Shown here in pieces: positions 1-6,087 of a stretch of 35,259 nucleotides of DNA (the stretch's first letter is position 1; the number at the start of each line of letters is the position of its first letter). A model generated the notes under the pieces. That model had not been told where the DNA came from and did no database searches. It worked only from the letters and a program-made list of their open reading frames with translations. The translations under genes and the position numbers were made by a program. The stretch covers positions 1-35,259 of IMG/VR virus record IMGVR_UViG_3300001748_000010; one strand, 5' to 3'. The DNA comes from a virus.

Positions 1-560
1 TCAGGGTCGTTGCGTCTGTTAGTACCGTATTTGTCTTGTCGGTTTATGTGTGCAAGAACGGACTGTGTTCCTATCTCGCGTTCTTTACCTGTCACCTCAT
101 TCGTTATTTCAAAGTAAGGTGTATAGCTGCCCATTCTTGTTTTGCCGGAATTGCTCATGTAAGTTCCATCCCACAAACACTTTTGGATTTTAAAGTTCCT
201 GACCTTTAACGCATGACAGCCAGACCCAAATATTTTCCAAAACAATTTATCTAGAAAGTAGCTAGACATCATTTCGTACGCAGTCATTTGGTTAGGGTGC
301 TTTGACAGAAATTCTAGTCTATCTTGGTACGCCTGTTTGTTTTCAAACTGAAGTTTTTTGGTTATCAAGACAGGTTGCGCTGCTTCTTTTTCCTTGCGCT
401 TTGCCCATGCCTTTTTCATGGCCTCGCTTCGTTTACGAAATTCTTTCAGGTGTTTTTCGCCCTGTTTAATAAGTTCTTTTTGCCGCTCCTCTTCCATCTT
501 TTCCTTCAAGGGTTGCAGAGCCGCGAACGGACTAGCACCATTTGGATAATAGTTTCTCAT
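1..560 (-). CDS. Hypothetical charged protein, cut by left window edge
   Basis: An open frame runs leftward from an ATG at 558-560 to the window edge without a stop, giving about 186 residues of an incomplete protein. The ATG overlaps the stop of the gene before it (ATGA), with GGAG about nine bases upstream. The first 60 residues are rich in Lys, Glu and Arg and probably form a helix or coiled coil. The rest is mixed, with aromatic residues and no motif I recognise. It is the last visible member of the leftward small-gene cluster. Function unknown. Confidence 0.75.
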   Translation of the reverse strand, partial: MRNYYPNGASPFAALQPLKEKMEEERQKELIKQGEKHLKEFRKRSEAMKKAWAKRKEKEAAQPVLITKKLQFENKQAYQDRLEFLSKHPNQMTAYEMMSSYFLDKLFWKIFGSGCHALKVRNFKIQKCLWDGTYMSNSGKTRMGSYTPYFEITNEVTGKEREIGTQSVLAHINRQDKYGTNRRNDP

Positions 561-760
561 ATGTACTTACTCCAGTAGTTGTCCCAAGCTTCACGCAACA
601 TATCAGCATATTCTCTGTCGTTGTGCAAGCCCAAAAAATCGCGGTGCGGTTCCATCTCTTGCATGAACTCGCCAAAGAACTCGCAGTTGCCTATCTTACT
701 GTTGGCAAGATACCAGAAATCTTCTTCTAGTTGCATTGCCCAAGCTTTGACCTTACCCAT
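557..760 (-). CDS. Hypothetical acidic 67-aa protein
   Basis: The frame stays open upstream to 817, but the start at 760 is preferred. It has an AAAGGA box seven bases upstream, and its ATG overlaps the stop of the preceding gene, as elsewhere in this cluster. The product is rich in Glu, Trp and Phe, ends YWSKYI and has no membrane segment. I do not recognise the family. It is translationally coupled to the genes on both sides. Confidence 0.65.
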   Translation of the reverse strand: MGKVKAWAMQLEEDFWYLANSKIGNCEFFGEFMQEMEPHRDFLGLHNDREYADMLREAWDNYWSKYI

Positions 761-941
761 GCTTTTTCCTTTCGGGTTGAAATACACGAATTTTTGAAAT
801 GCCTTCGTATACTTCATCTAATTCTTTCCTGATACGCAACGCCGCTTCATACACCTCGCCACCGTTACCGTCTTGGTTAGGTAAAAGACCAGCGTTACCG
901 TAATCTATGATGTACTTTAAGATAATTGAAATGTCGCTCAT
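753..941 (-). CDS. Hypothetical 62-aa protein with AALRIR helix
   Basis: The ATG directly abuts the TAA of the preceding gene (TAAATG). The middle of the protein contains EAALRIRKELDE, which resembles EAALRIKEDYD in the neighbouring 81-aa protein. At DNA level an 18-bp direct repeat underlies the match, so the two small genes share a duplicated segment. No known family recognised. Confidence 0.65.
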   Translation of the reverse strand: MSDISIILKYIIDYGNAGLLPNQDGNGGEVYEAALRIRKELDEVYEGISKIRVFQPERKKHG

Positions 942-1004
942 TTAGAAATCCCCGACTTCTGTTTCAAACGCATCATAATCTTCCTTGATACGCAACGCCG
1001 CTTC
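831..1004 (-). repeat. 18-bp direct repeat in two adjacent small genes
   Basis: GATACGCAACGCCGCTTC (plus strand) occurs at 831-848 and again at 987-1004, preceded by TTCCT and TTCCTT respectively. Both copies are coding, in the same frame, for the AALRI helix of the 62-aa and 81-aa proteins. Confidence 0.8.
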
Positions 1005-1187
1005 TTCGGCATATTTAGCCTCTTCGAACTTGGAACGTGTCGTGTGGTAAGCCATCAGCATTGCAGCAAACTCAGGGAATGTTTCCCAATCAGGTCTGCC
1101 GTGTGTATCAAATATGTAGTCAATTTCAGTGTCGAGTGCTACCAGTATGGCGTTGACTTGTTTCTTTGGTAGGTTAAGCGTTATCAT
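942..1187 (-). CDS. Hypothetical 81-aa helical protein
   Basis: The ATG at 1187 overlaps the TGA of the upstream zinc-motif gene by four bases (ATGA). The N-terminus (MITLNLPKKQVNAILVAL) looks like an amphipathic helix. The C-terminus is acidic and carries the AALRIK segment shared with the next gene. There are no cysteines or membrane segments. Unrecognised family. Confidence 0.7.
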   Translation of the reverse strand: MITLNLPKKQVNAILVALDTEIDYIFDTHGRPDWETFPEFAAMLMAYHTTRSKFEEAKYAEEAALRIKEDYDAFETEVGDF

Positions 1188-1510
1188 CTGTCGTCTCCAT
1201 CATAACCATGAAATTTGATATATTCTCTTATCTTATCTTTTGCTTCTTTAACGTGACCATATATGTCATCTAACGTGCTGTCAACTATGTCGGCATTCTC
1301 TAAGATTTTAGCTGATTCATTTAGGAACGCCAAGATATCCAAGCTGGTAAATTCAGATAGGACATGTAGGTCACCTTCACCATCACAGACATCACACTTA
1401 CCATAGGTGCTATCTATCCAGCCACCGTTCGCAAAGTCTGTGACCGGTTTGTCGTATTCGGCAATGCCGCCACCGTTACAGGCGAGACAGGTTCTAATTA
1501 TCGTTGCCAT
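1184..1510 (-). CDS. Small protein with DnaJ-type CxxCxGxG zinc motifs
   Basis: The frame extends upstream to 1549, but the ATG at 1510 has an AAGGAGA box six bases away, giving 108 aa. Two half-motifs are visible: CLACNGGG at residues 8-15 and CDVCDGEG about 30 residues later. Together they can bind one zinc ion, as in the DnaJ cysteine-rich domain. The rest is an acidic helical C-terminal tail. A role in protein or nucleic-acid binding is inferred from the zinc motif only. The polymerase at 6044-7591 carries the same kind of motif. Confidence 0.75.
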   Translation of the reverse strand: MATIIRTCLACNGGGIAEYDKPVTDFANGGWIDSTYGKCDVCDGEGDLHVLSEFTSLDILAFLNESAKILENADIVDSTLDDIYGHVKEAKDKIREYIKFHGYDGDDR

Positions 1511-1667
1511 CGGTTGTCTCCTTGTCATTAGAAGGGAAAAGTCGTACATCCAGTCCTAGTTTGTCCGCCCTTCGTTGGAGTTCTTCGGGAATAGGTTTGC
1601 CTAGCATCTGAAGTCGCTTTGCAATAGAACCCACCCACTCCCTATTAAGGTTGTCGTAATTACTCAT
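1494..1667 (-). CDS. Short hypothetical protein (57 aa)
   Basis: The ORF runs from ATG at 1665-1667 to TAG at 1494-1496, with AGGAG seven bases upstream. It encodes a basic N-terminal half (NREWVGSIAKRLQMLGKPIP) and an acidic tail. It overlaps the genes on both sides by a few bases, as the whole cluster does. Spacing, ribosome site and coupling make it credible. No known family. Confidence 0.7.
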   Translation of the reverse strand: MSNYDNLNREWVGSIAKRLQMLGKPIPEELQRRADKLGLDVRLFPSNDKETTDGNDN

Positions 1668-1830
1668 CGGTTATCTCCTGTACTCTCAACACTTTGGTAT
1701 TTTCACCACCGACTAAGCCCACCATATCTATCTGGGCTTTTATCTGTGCCTCATATTCTGTGTTAGCGTGGACAATAACTTCACGAGTTGTTGTCGCCTC
1801 TACCTTAACTTCCCAAGTTCTTTCAGACAT
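1660..1830 (-). CDS. Short hypothetical protein (56 aa)
   Basis: ATG at 1828-1830 is preceded by a strong AAGGAG box with seven-base spacing. The product starts MSERTWEVKVEATTTREVIV and reads as two beta strands followed by a helix (EYEAQIKAQIDMVG) and a strand (NTKVLRVQEI). That is the pattern of a small alpha/beta fold. It overlaps the next gene by eight bases. Function unknown. Confidence 0.72.
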   Translation of the reverse strand: MSERTWEVKVEATTTREVIVHANTEYEAQIKAQIDMVGLVGGENTKVLRVQEITDE

Positions 1831-1831
1831 A

Positions 1832-1933
1832 TTAATACTCCTTCAATGTATCTATTACCAGATAAATAACTATAGCTAAACTCACCACCAGATACCCTAT
1901 AACAAACAGGTCGTCCATTCCCACGTCGGGCAT
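1832..1933 (-). CDS. Single-span membrane peptide (33 aa)
   Basis: ATG at 1931-1933 follows an AGGT box about seven bases upstream. The peptide is MPDVGMDD followed by one hydrophobic span (LFVIGYLVVSLAIVIYLVI) and a short charged tail ending KEY. A longer reading from an upstream ATG would give 46 aa. It is probably an inner-membrane micropeptide of the leftward cluster. Confidence 0.55.
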   Translation of the reverse strand: MPDVGMDDLFVIGYLVVSLAIVIYLVIDTLKEY

Positions 1934-1964
1934 TTGGTTACCTAAACAAACCAAAGTCTGGCAG

Positions 1965-2204
1965 TCAAGCATAATATCTGCCTTCCCAGTCTTTTATCTT
2001 GAACTTGTATTGCATAGCCCTCCTACGGCTACAAACAATAATACCACCAACCCAGACCTCGTTGTCTGCAACCCTCACGCGGCGTAATCTTTCACCGTGT
2101 ACCTTGTCGGCTGCATCTAGAGCAAACGAACTGGATGGGTGCGGGTTGCTGACTATCGGTCTGGTGAACGGATGCTGGATAACGTACCATGAGGGATTAG
2201 CCAT
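1965..2204 (-). CDS. Hypothetical 79-aa protein
   Basis: The start is coupled to the upstream gene (TAATG at 2202-2206). The central part, with DAADKVHGERLRRVRVADNEV, resembles a small strand-helix module with many Arg residues. The C-terminus (KFKIKDWEGRYYA) is basic and aromatic. Not recognised. Confidence 0.65.
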   Translation of the reverse strand: MANPSWYVIQHPFTRPIVSNPHPSSSFALDAADKVHGERLRRVRVADNEVWVGGIIVCSRRRAMQYKFKIKDWEGRYYA

Positions 2205-2491
2205 TATCCCTGCTCCCGCACATCAAAGTTAAACTCGTGGCGCAACCTGTCTTTTGCATCAGATAGTTCTTGTAGGTCGTGGGCAGTAACAGCTTTGATA
2301 CCGCCCATGTCAGGATACAAAGCAGTCTCTAGAATCTCGTCTAGCAACTCATATACCTTGATGACAGCAACCCGCTGGTCGAGGGACAACTTTGCTATGC
2401 GGTTACGGCGTTGGATGCGGTCTTTTTCACGCAAGGCTGCGAAGTAAGCAATGCGTTCATCAGGTGTCATGTTCTCTAGTTTCTTAGCCAT
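2204..2491 (-). CDS. Hypothetical helical 95-aa protein, first gene of leftward operon
   Basis: The frame is open back to 2602, but the ATG at 2491 is chosen. A GGAG box lies eight bases upstream, and the proposed promoter at 2522-2550 would place the transcript start at about 2515, inside the longer reading. The protein is almost entirely helical and charged (TPDERIAYFAALREKDRIQRR and later HDLQELSDAKDRLRHEF), with no cysteines and no membrane segment. Function unknown. Confidence 0.7.
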   Translation of the reverse strand: MAKKLENMTPDERIAYFAALREKDRIQRRNRIAKLSLDQRVAVIKVYELLDEILETALYPDMGGIKAVTAHDLQELSDAKDRLRHEFNFDVREQG

Positions 2492-2521
2492 TTCATTTCT
2501 CCATCGGCTGTTGATTAGTAA

Positions 2522-2550
2522 CCAATATCGGAAACAAAAAAGGGTGTCAA
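2522..2550 (-). promoter_or_regulatory. Sigma70-type promoter for the leftward small-gene operon
   Basis: On the minus strand TTGACA (2545-2550) is followed after 17 bases by TATTGG (2522-2527). It begins right after the T run of the terminator at 2552-2586, so transcription is stopped and restarted here. It resembles the rightward promoter at 3456-3484: both read GTTGACAC followed by a T run and a TATT-type -10 box. Confidence 0.6.
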
Positions 2551-2551
2551 C

Positions 2552-2586
2552 AAAAAAAAACGAGGCCAGAAATAAATCTGACCTCG
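2552..2586 (-). terminator. Rho-independent terminator, leftward
   Basis: The minus-strand RNA forms a ten-pair stem, CGAGGUCAGA with UCUGGCCUCG including one U-G pair, with a UUUAUU loop. Nine T residues follow. The U-G pair would be a C-A mismatch on the plus strand, which supports leftward use. Confidence 0.85.
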
Positions 2587-2818
2587 CTTCCCAACCAACC
2601 AAGGAAACAAAGGGTAACCACTCCCCTTGCTTTTACTAAGAGTGCAGAGTAATCGCCATGAGGCAATCTGTTCTAACTCTTTTTATGCAGCGTGTTACCA
2701 CGCTCAAAATCCTGTTGTTTCGGTCACTTTTCAGCGACATTCTCCACTTCAGGACTATGCTACCCTACGAACTTAAATTTAAAGTACAGACATTACTGTC
2801 ACGCTCCATAATTTAAGC
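2552..2818 (-). ncRNA. Candidate structured non-coding RNA with GNRA-capped helices
   Basis: This stretch without a convincing gene can fold as minus-strand RNA into a run of helices. 2810-2817 pairs with 2772-2779 (eight pairs). 2789-2800 is GACA-GUAA-UGUC. 2750-2755 pairs with 2709-2714 and encloses 2723-2738, GUCGCU-GAAA-AGUGAC. 2689-2704 is AGCGUG-GUAA-CACGCU. 2676-2680 pairs with 2646-2650 around 2652-2667 (AUUGCC-UCAU-GGCGAU). 2624-2628 pairs with 2610-2614. The terminator hairpin closes the series. Several helices contain G-U pairs that become C-A mismatches on the other strand, which points to the minus strand as the RNA. Three loops are GNRA. The first helix overlaps the end of the upstream gene. 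I cannot assign a known class; it could be a 3' UTR, a small RNA or a ribozyme-like element. Confidence 0.6.
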
Positions 2819-3256
2819 AACCTCGTAAGGTGTCCCTAGTTTTACCAGCTTCTCACGGTTGTTGTCAAGCCACTTTCTGCAATCATTTTCACTTTTTCCC
2901 ACGAACACGGAAATGTCCATTAAGTAATCTACACAATTCTTTTTCTTCACCTGTTCGCGGTCAGTCTCTCCGATTCGAACAGATGATATCGGTGCGTTGA
3001 CAATCCACGAACCATCTTTGCGTTGCCATACTTCGATGGTAGGTTTCTTAGTCTGTATAGATGCTTTGTCATTATCTTCATCCAATGCTTCAATGTAAAG
3101 TTCGATTGCGTCACGCATTAAATCACCTACACTAACTTGCTCCAAGCTTTTCTTTTGCAATCGTGCAGCGTGTCCTGCTAGACTGTCATATTGTTCGACA
3201 GACATTAACAGGTTATACGTCTTCGTTGGGTCAGGTATCTTTGCCGGTCTTCCCAT
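2813..3256 (-). CDS. Putative ribbon-helix-helix-like regulator
   Basis: Two adjacent ATGs are possible; the second (3256) has an AAGGAA box at better spacing. It gives 147 aa. Residues 1-60 start MGRPAKIPDPTKTYNLLMSV, a strand, followed by helices EQYDSLAGHAARL and VGDLMRDAIELYIEAL. That strand-helix-helix order is the layout of MetJ/Arc or CopG-type DNA-binding proteins. The C-terminal half (EVWQRKDGSWIVNAPI and more) is unrecognised. Its position next to the divergent control region suits a regulator. The DNA-binding call is an inference from pattern, not from a search. Confidence 0.6.
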   Translation of the reverse strand: MGRPAKIPDPTKTYNLLMSVEQYDSLAGHAARLQKKSLEQVSVGDLMRDAIELYIEALDEDNDKASIQTKKPTIEVWQRKDGSWIVNAPISSVRIGETDREQVKKKNCVDYLMDISVFVGKSENDCRKWLDNNREKLVKLGTPYEVA

Positions 3257-3380
3257 CATTCATTTCCTTCTTTGCAAGTTTATCTAATTTAGATTTCTTT
3301 TTATCTGGGACAGTTTTATGTTTGTATTTTTTATCCCTTAATAGTTTAGCTATAGGGTTTATTTTAATATTAAAAGACAT
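3231..3380 (-). CDS. Short basic protein (49 aa)
   Basis: The frame is open to a TTG at 3431, but the ATG at 3380 has AGGGAA eight bases upstream and gives the compact, strongly basic protein MSFNIKINPIAKLLRDKKYK and so on. Its 3' end overlaps the start of the regulator-like gene by 26 bases. A lysine-rich product of this size may bind nucleic acid or partner proteins; function unknown. Confidence 0.6.
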   Translation of the reverse strand: MSFNIKINPIAKLLRDKKYKHKTVPDKKKSKLDKLAKKEMNDGKTGKDT

Positions 3381-3381
3381 A

Positions 3382-3395
3382 ATAGGGTTCCCTAT
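3382..3395. promoter_or_regulatory. Inverted repeat at leader of basic-protein gene, possible operator
   Basis: ATAGGG-TT-CCCTAT forms two perfect six-base arms. One arm supplies the ribosome site of the gene starting at 3380. It could be an operator for the adjacent regulator-like protein, or a small hairpin that hides the ribosome site. Confidence 0.35.
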
Positions 3396-3437
3396 ATGGT
3401 TACTGTTCATAATGCGTATCATGCCTGTCAAGCGTTC

Positions 3438-3484
3438 GTCAACAAAAAAATGTAGTTGACACGATTTTTATTGTGGGTTATTTG
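3438..3484 (+). promoter_or_regulatory. Rightward promoter of the replication module, with inverted repeat
   Basis: TTGACA (3456-3461), a 17-base spacer and TATTTG (3479-3484) lie 20 bases before the primase start, which has its own AGGAG box. The -35 box sits in one arm of an inverted repeat, GTCAAC (3438-3443) and GTTGAC (3455-3460). The left arm would offer a back-to-back -35 box for leftward transcription, but no good leftward -10 box was seen. Confidence 0.6.
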
Positions 3485-3504
3485 TCGGGGCATAGGAGAA
3501 GCCC

Positions 3505-4299
3505 ATGACAGCTTGGCTAAAAGATTATGTGAACGGTTTGACAATTGCACCGGAAGGTCGTCTACGGATGGATTGCCCTGCGTGTGCCAAGAAGAATACC
3601 TTTAGCGTTTCAGATACAAATGGCGAACGCCTATGGTTTTGTTTTCATGCAGACTGTGGAGTTCGTGGACGGACTGGTTTCCGAATCAGAAACGATACAC
3701 CCTACCATCCCCTGCTGAAGAAGACGATGCCAGTTCGCGAACCCCTTTGCGAACAAGAGTTTCAGCTTCCTGATACCGTTGTCCCTGTGTCGCGCAGTGA
3801 AGAAGCCGTGCGATACTTGAAGAGGGTCAATGCCTATGATGCGTACCTTGCTGGTCGTGTCGATATTCGTTATGACTTCCGCATGAACCGTGTTGTTTAT
3901 CTGATTAAAGATGGTAGGCGAACAGTTGATGCGGCAGGTCGTAGTTTAGTTAATGCCAAACCAAAATGGTGGAGATATGGAAAATCAGGTAATCCTTTCG
4001 TTTGCGGCTCCAGCCGTGTCGGAGTTATTCTGGAAGACTGTGCTAGTGCTTGCAGTGTATCTAGTTTTCTTTCGGGGATAGCCCTCTTGGGAACCAACCT
4101 ACAAGACAGTCACTTGCCAACTTTGCGTCAGTATGATAGATTGCTGGTCGCTTTGGACAAGGATGCTACAAAGAAAGCCCTCGAACTGGTTCGCAGGCTG
4201 CAGGCTATACGGCCTACTAATTTAATTGTTTTAAACAAAGATGTGAAAGATATGACCAATGATGAACGACACTCAACCTTCGAGAAATATATCAATTGA
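3505..4299 (+). CDS. DNA primase with zinc finger and TOPRIM domain
   Basis: It makes RNA primers for phage DNA replication. A zinc-binding N-terminus is visible (C24, C27, C46 or H48, C51). A TOPRIM-type core follows in the last third: the glutamate of VILEDCASA (E177), the DxD of VALDKDA (D218, D220) and a further acidic KDVKD. At 264 aa it is a stand-alone, short primase of the T7 gp4 N-terminal type rather than a fused primase-helicase. AGGAG precedes the start. The helicase gene begins inside its 3' end, overlapping by 41 bases, which suggests coupled synthesis of the two partners. It is the first gene of the rightward arm. Confidence 0.85.
   Translation: MTAWLKDYVNGLTIAPEGRLRMDCPACAKKNTFSVSDTNGERLWFCFHADCGVRGRTGFRIRNDTPYHPLLKKTMPVREPLCEQEFQLPDTVVPVSRSEEAVRYLKRVNAYDAYLAGRVDIRYDFRMNRVVYLIKDGRRTVDAAGRSLVNAKPKWWRYGKSGNPFVCGSSRVGVILEDCASACSVSSFLSGIALLGTNLQDSHLPTLRQYDRLLVALDKDATKKALELVRRLQAIRPTNLIVLNKDVKDMTNDERHSTFEKYIN
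3733..3742. repeat. Dispersed 10-bp palindrome GTTCGCGAAC (first of at least seven copies)
   Basis: Exact copies read by eye are at 3733, 5328, 5653, 7361, 13231, 14022 and 29306. Shorter TTCGCGAA cores are at 11264, 11564, 12137 and 27962. The copy at 5328 extends to a 14-bp palindrome, CGGTTCGCGAACCG. A random 35-kb sequence should hold well under one copy. Most coding copies read Val-Arg-Glu, but the one at 5328 is read in another frame and the one at 14022 is intergenic. Confidence 0.75.
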
Positions 4300-5500
4300 A
4301 CTGCAGGTTCTGGGATTCATTTTAAACAATGATTTCTATAACAAGGTAAAGAACATTATATCCCGCGACATGTTCGAGGGACGCTATGCAACCCTGTTCG
4401 ATACCATCACTTATGCCCACAAGAACTACGCCACGAACCTGTCGCGTGACCAGTTGGATTCCCTGTTCATGGACAGGAACCCTGCTATGCCTCACAGTGC
4501 AAAGCAAGAAGTCTTTGAAATCATTAGCCAACTTAGCGAACACGTTAGTGAAGCAGGTGACCTAGAGTTAGACGTGACCAAGAACTTCTGGGTTCGTGAC
4601 CGTGCAAGACAGATTGGGGAGAAGGCTATTGCCATCTTCACTGGTGAGTCCGAACACTTTGGCGAACTCAAGACCCTGATTGATATGGTCGAAGATGGTC
4701 GCATGTCCGACAAGACAACCTACAGTGAAATGGACAAAGACTTTGTTCAGCTAATGGAAGAAGAGGTTGGCGAACCAGACTTTCCATTCACTTGGGACTT
4801 GATGGCAGAACACCTTGGCGGTATGGACAGAGGTAACCTTGGGATTATCTTTGCCCGCCCCGAAGTGGGGAAGACAACCTTCTGTGCCTTTGTTGCCGCT
4901 AGTTACGTCAAGCAAAAACATAAGGTAGTCTATTGGGCGAACGAGGAACCGGCAGAAAAGATAAAGCTAAGAATTATCCAAAGCTTCTTTGGCTTGACAC
5001 GAGAGGAAATGGCTGCAGGTGCGGATGCCTTGTCCCATCGTTACGCAGAAGAGATTGCCCCATACCTCACTGTGATGGATTCGGTTGGCACATCAATGGA
5101 AGAGCTAAACGAATACGCCCAGCTAAACGAACCGGACGTAATGTTCTGTGACCAGCTAGACAAGTTCAAGGTATCTGGTGAGTTCAACCGTGGGGATGAA
5201 CGCTTAAAGGAAACATATGTCGTGGCTCGTGAGATTGCCAAGCGTAACAAACTACTGGTGTGGTCAGTTAGTCAGGCAAGCTTTGAGGCACATGACCGTC
5301 AGTTCATCGACTATGCTATGCTAGACGGTTCGCGAACCGGTAAGGCTGGCGAGGCAGATGTTATCATCGGTATCGGCAAGACCGGTACGTCAGAAGAAGA
5401 GAACACCACACGGCACATCTGCATTTCAAAGAACAAACTCAATGGTTGGCACGGTATGTTTACCAGCCACATTGATGTGCAGCGGGGGGTGTATTACTAA
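4259..5500 (+). CDS. Replicative DNA helicase, DnaB/SF4 type
   Basis: A RecA-fold motor that unwinds DNA at the fork, working with the primase just upstream. The N-terminal 150 residues are helical, like the DnaB partner-binding domain. Walker A is ARPEVGKTT at residues 199-207, with the DnaB-style ARP lead. Walker B is VMFCDQ with D298. The conserved glutamine region (VWSVSQA, Q339) and the ADVIIGI...ISKNK segment of the family follow. At 413 aa it is close to usual phage DnaB length. The next gene starts on its last base (TAATG). Confidence 0.88.
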   Translation: MMNDTQPSRNISIELQVLGFILNNDFYNKVKNIISRDMFEGRYATLFDTITYAHKNYATNLSRDQLDSLFMDRNPAMPHSAKQEVFEIISQLSEHVSEAGDLELDVTKNFWVRDRARQIGEKAIAIFTGESEHFGELKTLIDMVEDGRMSDKTTYSEMDKDFVQLMEEEVGEPDFPFTWDLMAEHLGGMDRGNLGIIFARPEVGKTTFCAFVAASYVKQKHKVVYWANEEPAEKIKLRIIQSFFGLTREEMAAGADALSHRYAEEIAPYLTVMDSVGTSMEELNEYAQLNEPDVMFCDQLDKFKVSGEFNRGDERLKETYVVAREIAKRNKLLVWSVSQASFEAHDRQFIDYAMLDGSRTGKAGEADVIIGIGKTGTSEEENTTRHICISKNKLNGWHGMFTSHIDVQRGVYY

Positions 5501-6087
5501 TGAATGTCTTGACCTTTGACGTGGAAACAACCCACAAGCCCAAAGCCAATGGTTCGACAACTGCCTTGCCATACTTCGGAAACTCTTTAGTTTCAAACGG
5601 TTACAAGTGGTTGGGCGAGCAGCACGTCCACTATCACTGCTATTACCACAGTGTTCGCGAACCGCATGAGTTCGCCTTCGAACTGTTCCAAGCTGCTCTT
5701 GACAAAGCCGACGTGGTTGTGGGACAAAACATAAAGTTTGATTTATCTTGGATTCGCGATTGCGGGTTCGTTTATGAGGGACACGTATATGATACAATGG
5801 TTGCAGAATATATTCTTGCCCGCTCCCAGAGGTGGCCTCTTTCACTTGCTGCTCTTGCAGAAAAGTATAGTGATGTGCAAAAAGAGAAAGACCTCGTTGC
5901 GCCGTACTTTAAAGAAGGCAAAACATTCTACGACATACCTTGGGAAATAATAGAAACGTATGGAAAGGCTGATGTCATTTCCACAGAGCAAGTAGCCCTT
6001 GCACAACTCGAAGCCTTTGGCACTACATTTGAGGAACTATTCAATGAACAACCAAACACTCTTGCCCACTTTGCGTCTGTCGCTTGA
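5500..6087 (+). CDS. 3'-5' proofreading exonuclease, DnaQ-like, separate from polymerase
   Basis: All exonuclease motifs of the DEDDy class are present: DVETT (D7, E9), VGQNIKFD (N77, D81) and YGKAD (Y154, D158). In family A phage polymerases this domain is normally fused to the polymerase. Here it is a 195-aa protein whose last 44 bases overlap the start of the polymerase gene in another frame. It probably works in trans as the proofreading subunit. A sequencing frameshift that split one gene cannot be excluded, but both genes end and begin cleanly. Confidence 0.88.
   Translation: MNVLTFDVETTHKPKANGSTTALPYFGNSLVSNGYKWLGEQHVHYHCYYHSVREPHEFAFELFQAALDKADVVVGQNIKFDLSWIRDCGFVYEGHVYDTMVAEYILARSQRWPLSLAALAEKYSDVQKEKDLVAPYFKEGKTFYDIPWEIIETYGKADVISTEQVALAQLEAFGTTFEELFNEQPNTLAHFASVA

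Noticed and set aside
324-578. Rightward ORFs at the left edge (84, 63 and 62 aa)
   Set aside because: Antisense to the partial leftward gene that runs off the edge; hydrophobic and Cys-rich translation typical of shadows.
2636-2740. A 34-codon leftward ORF (MSLKSDRNNRILSVVTRCIK...)
   Set aside because: It lies inside the folded stretch, its ribosome site is too close to the start, and the paired bases with G-U exchanges explain the sequence better as RNA. Not fully excluded.
2492-2812. tRNA gene in the intergenic stretch
   Set aside because: No T-arm GTTCRAAYC signature or cloverleaf spacing; the helices do not fit a tRNA.
3403-3442. A leftward promoter in the divergent region
   Set aside because: TTGACG and TTGACA boxes exist, but no -10 box at suitable spacing was found, so it is not listed.
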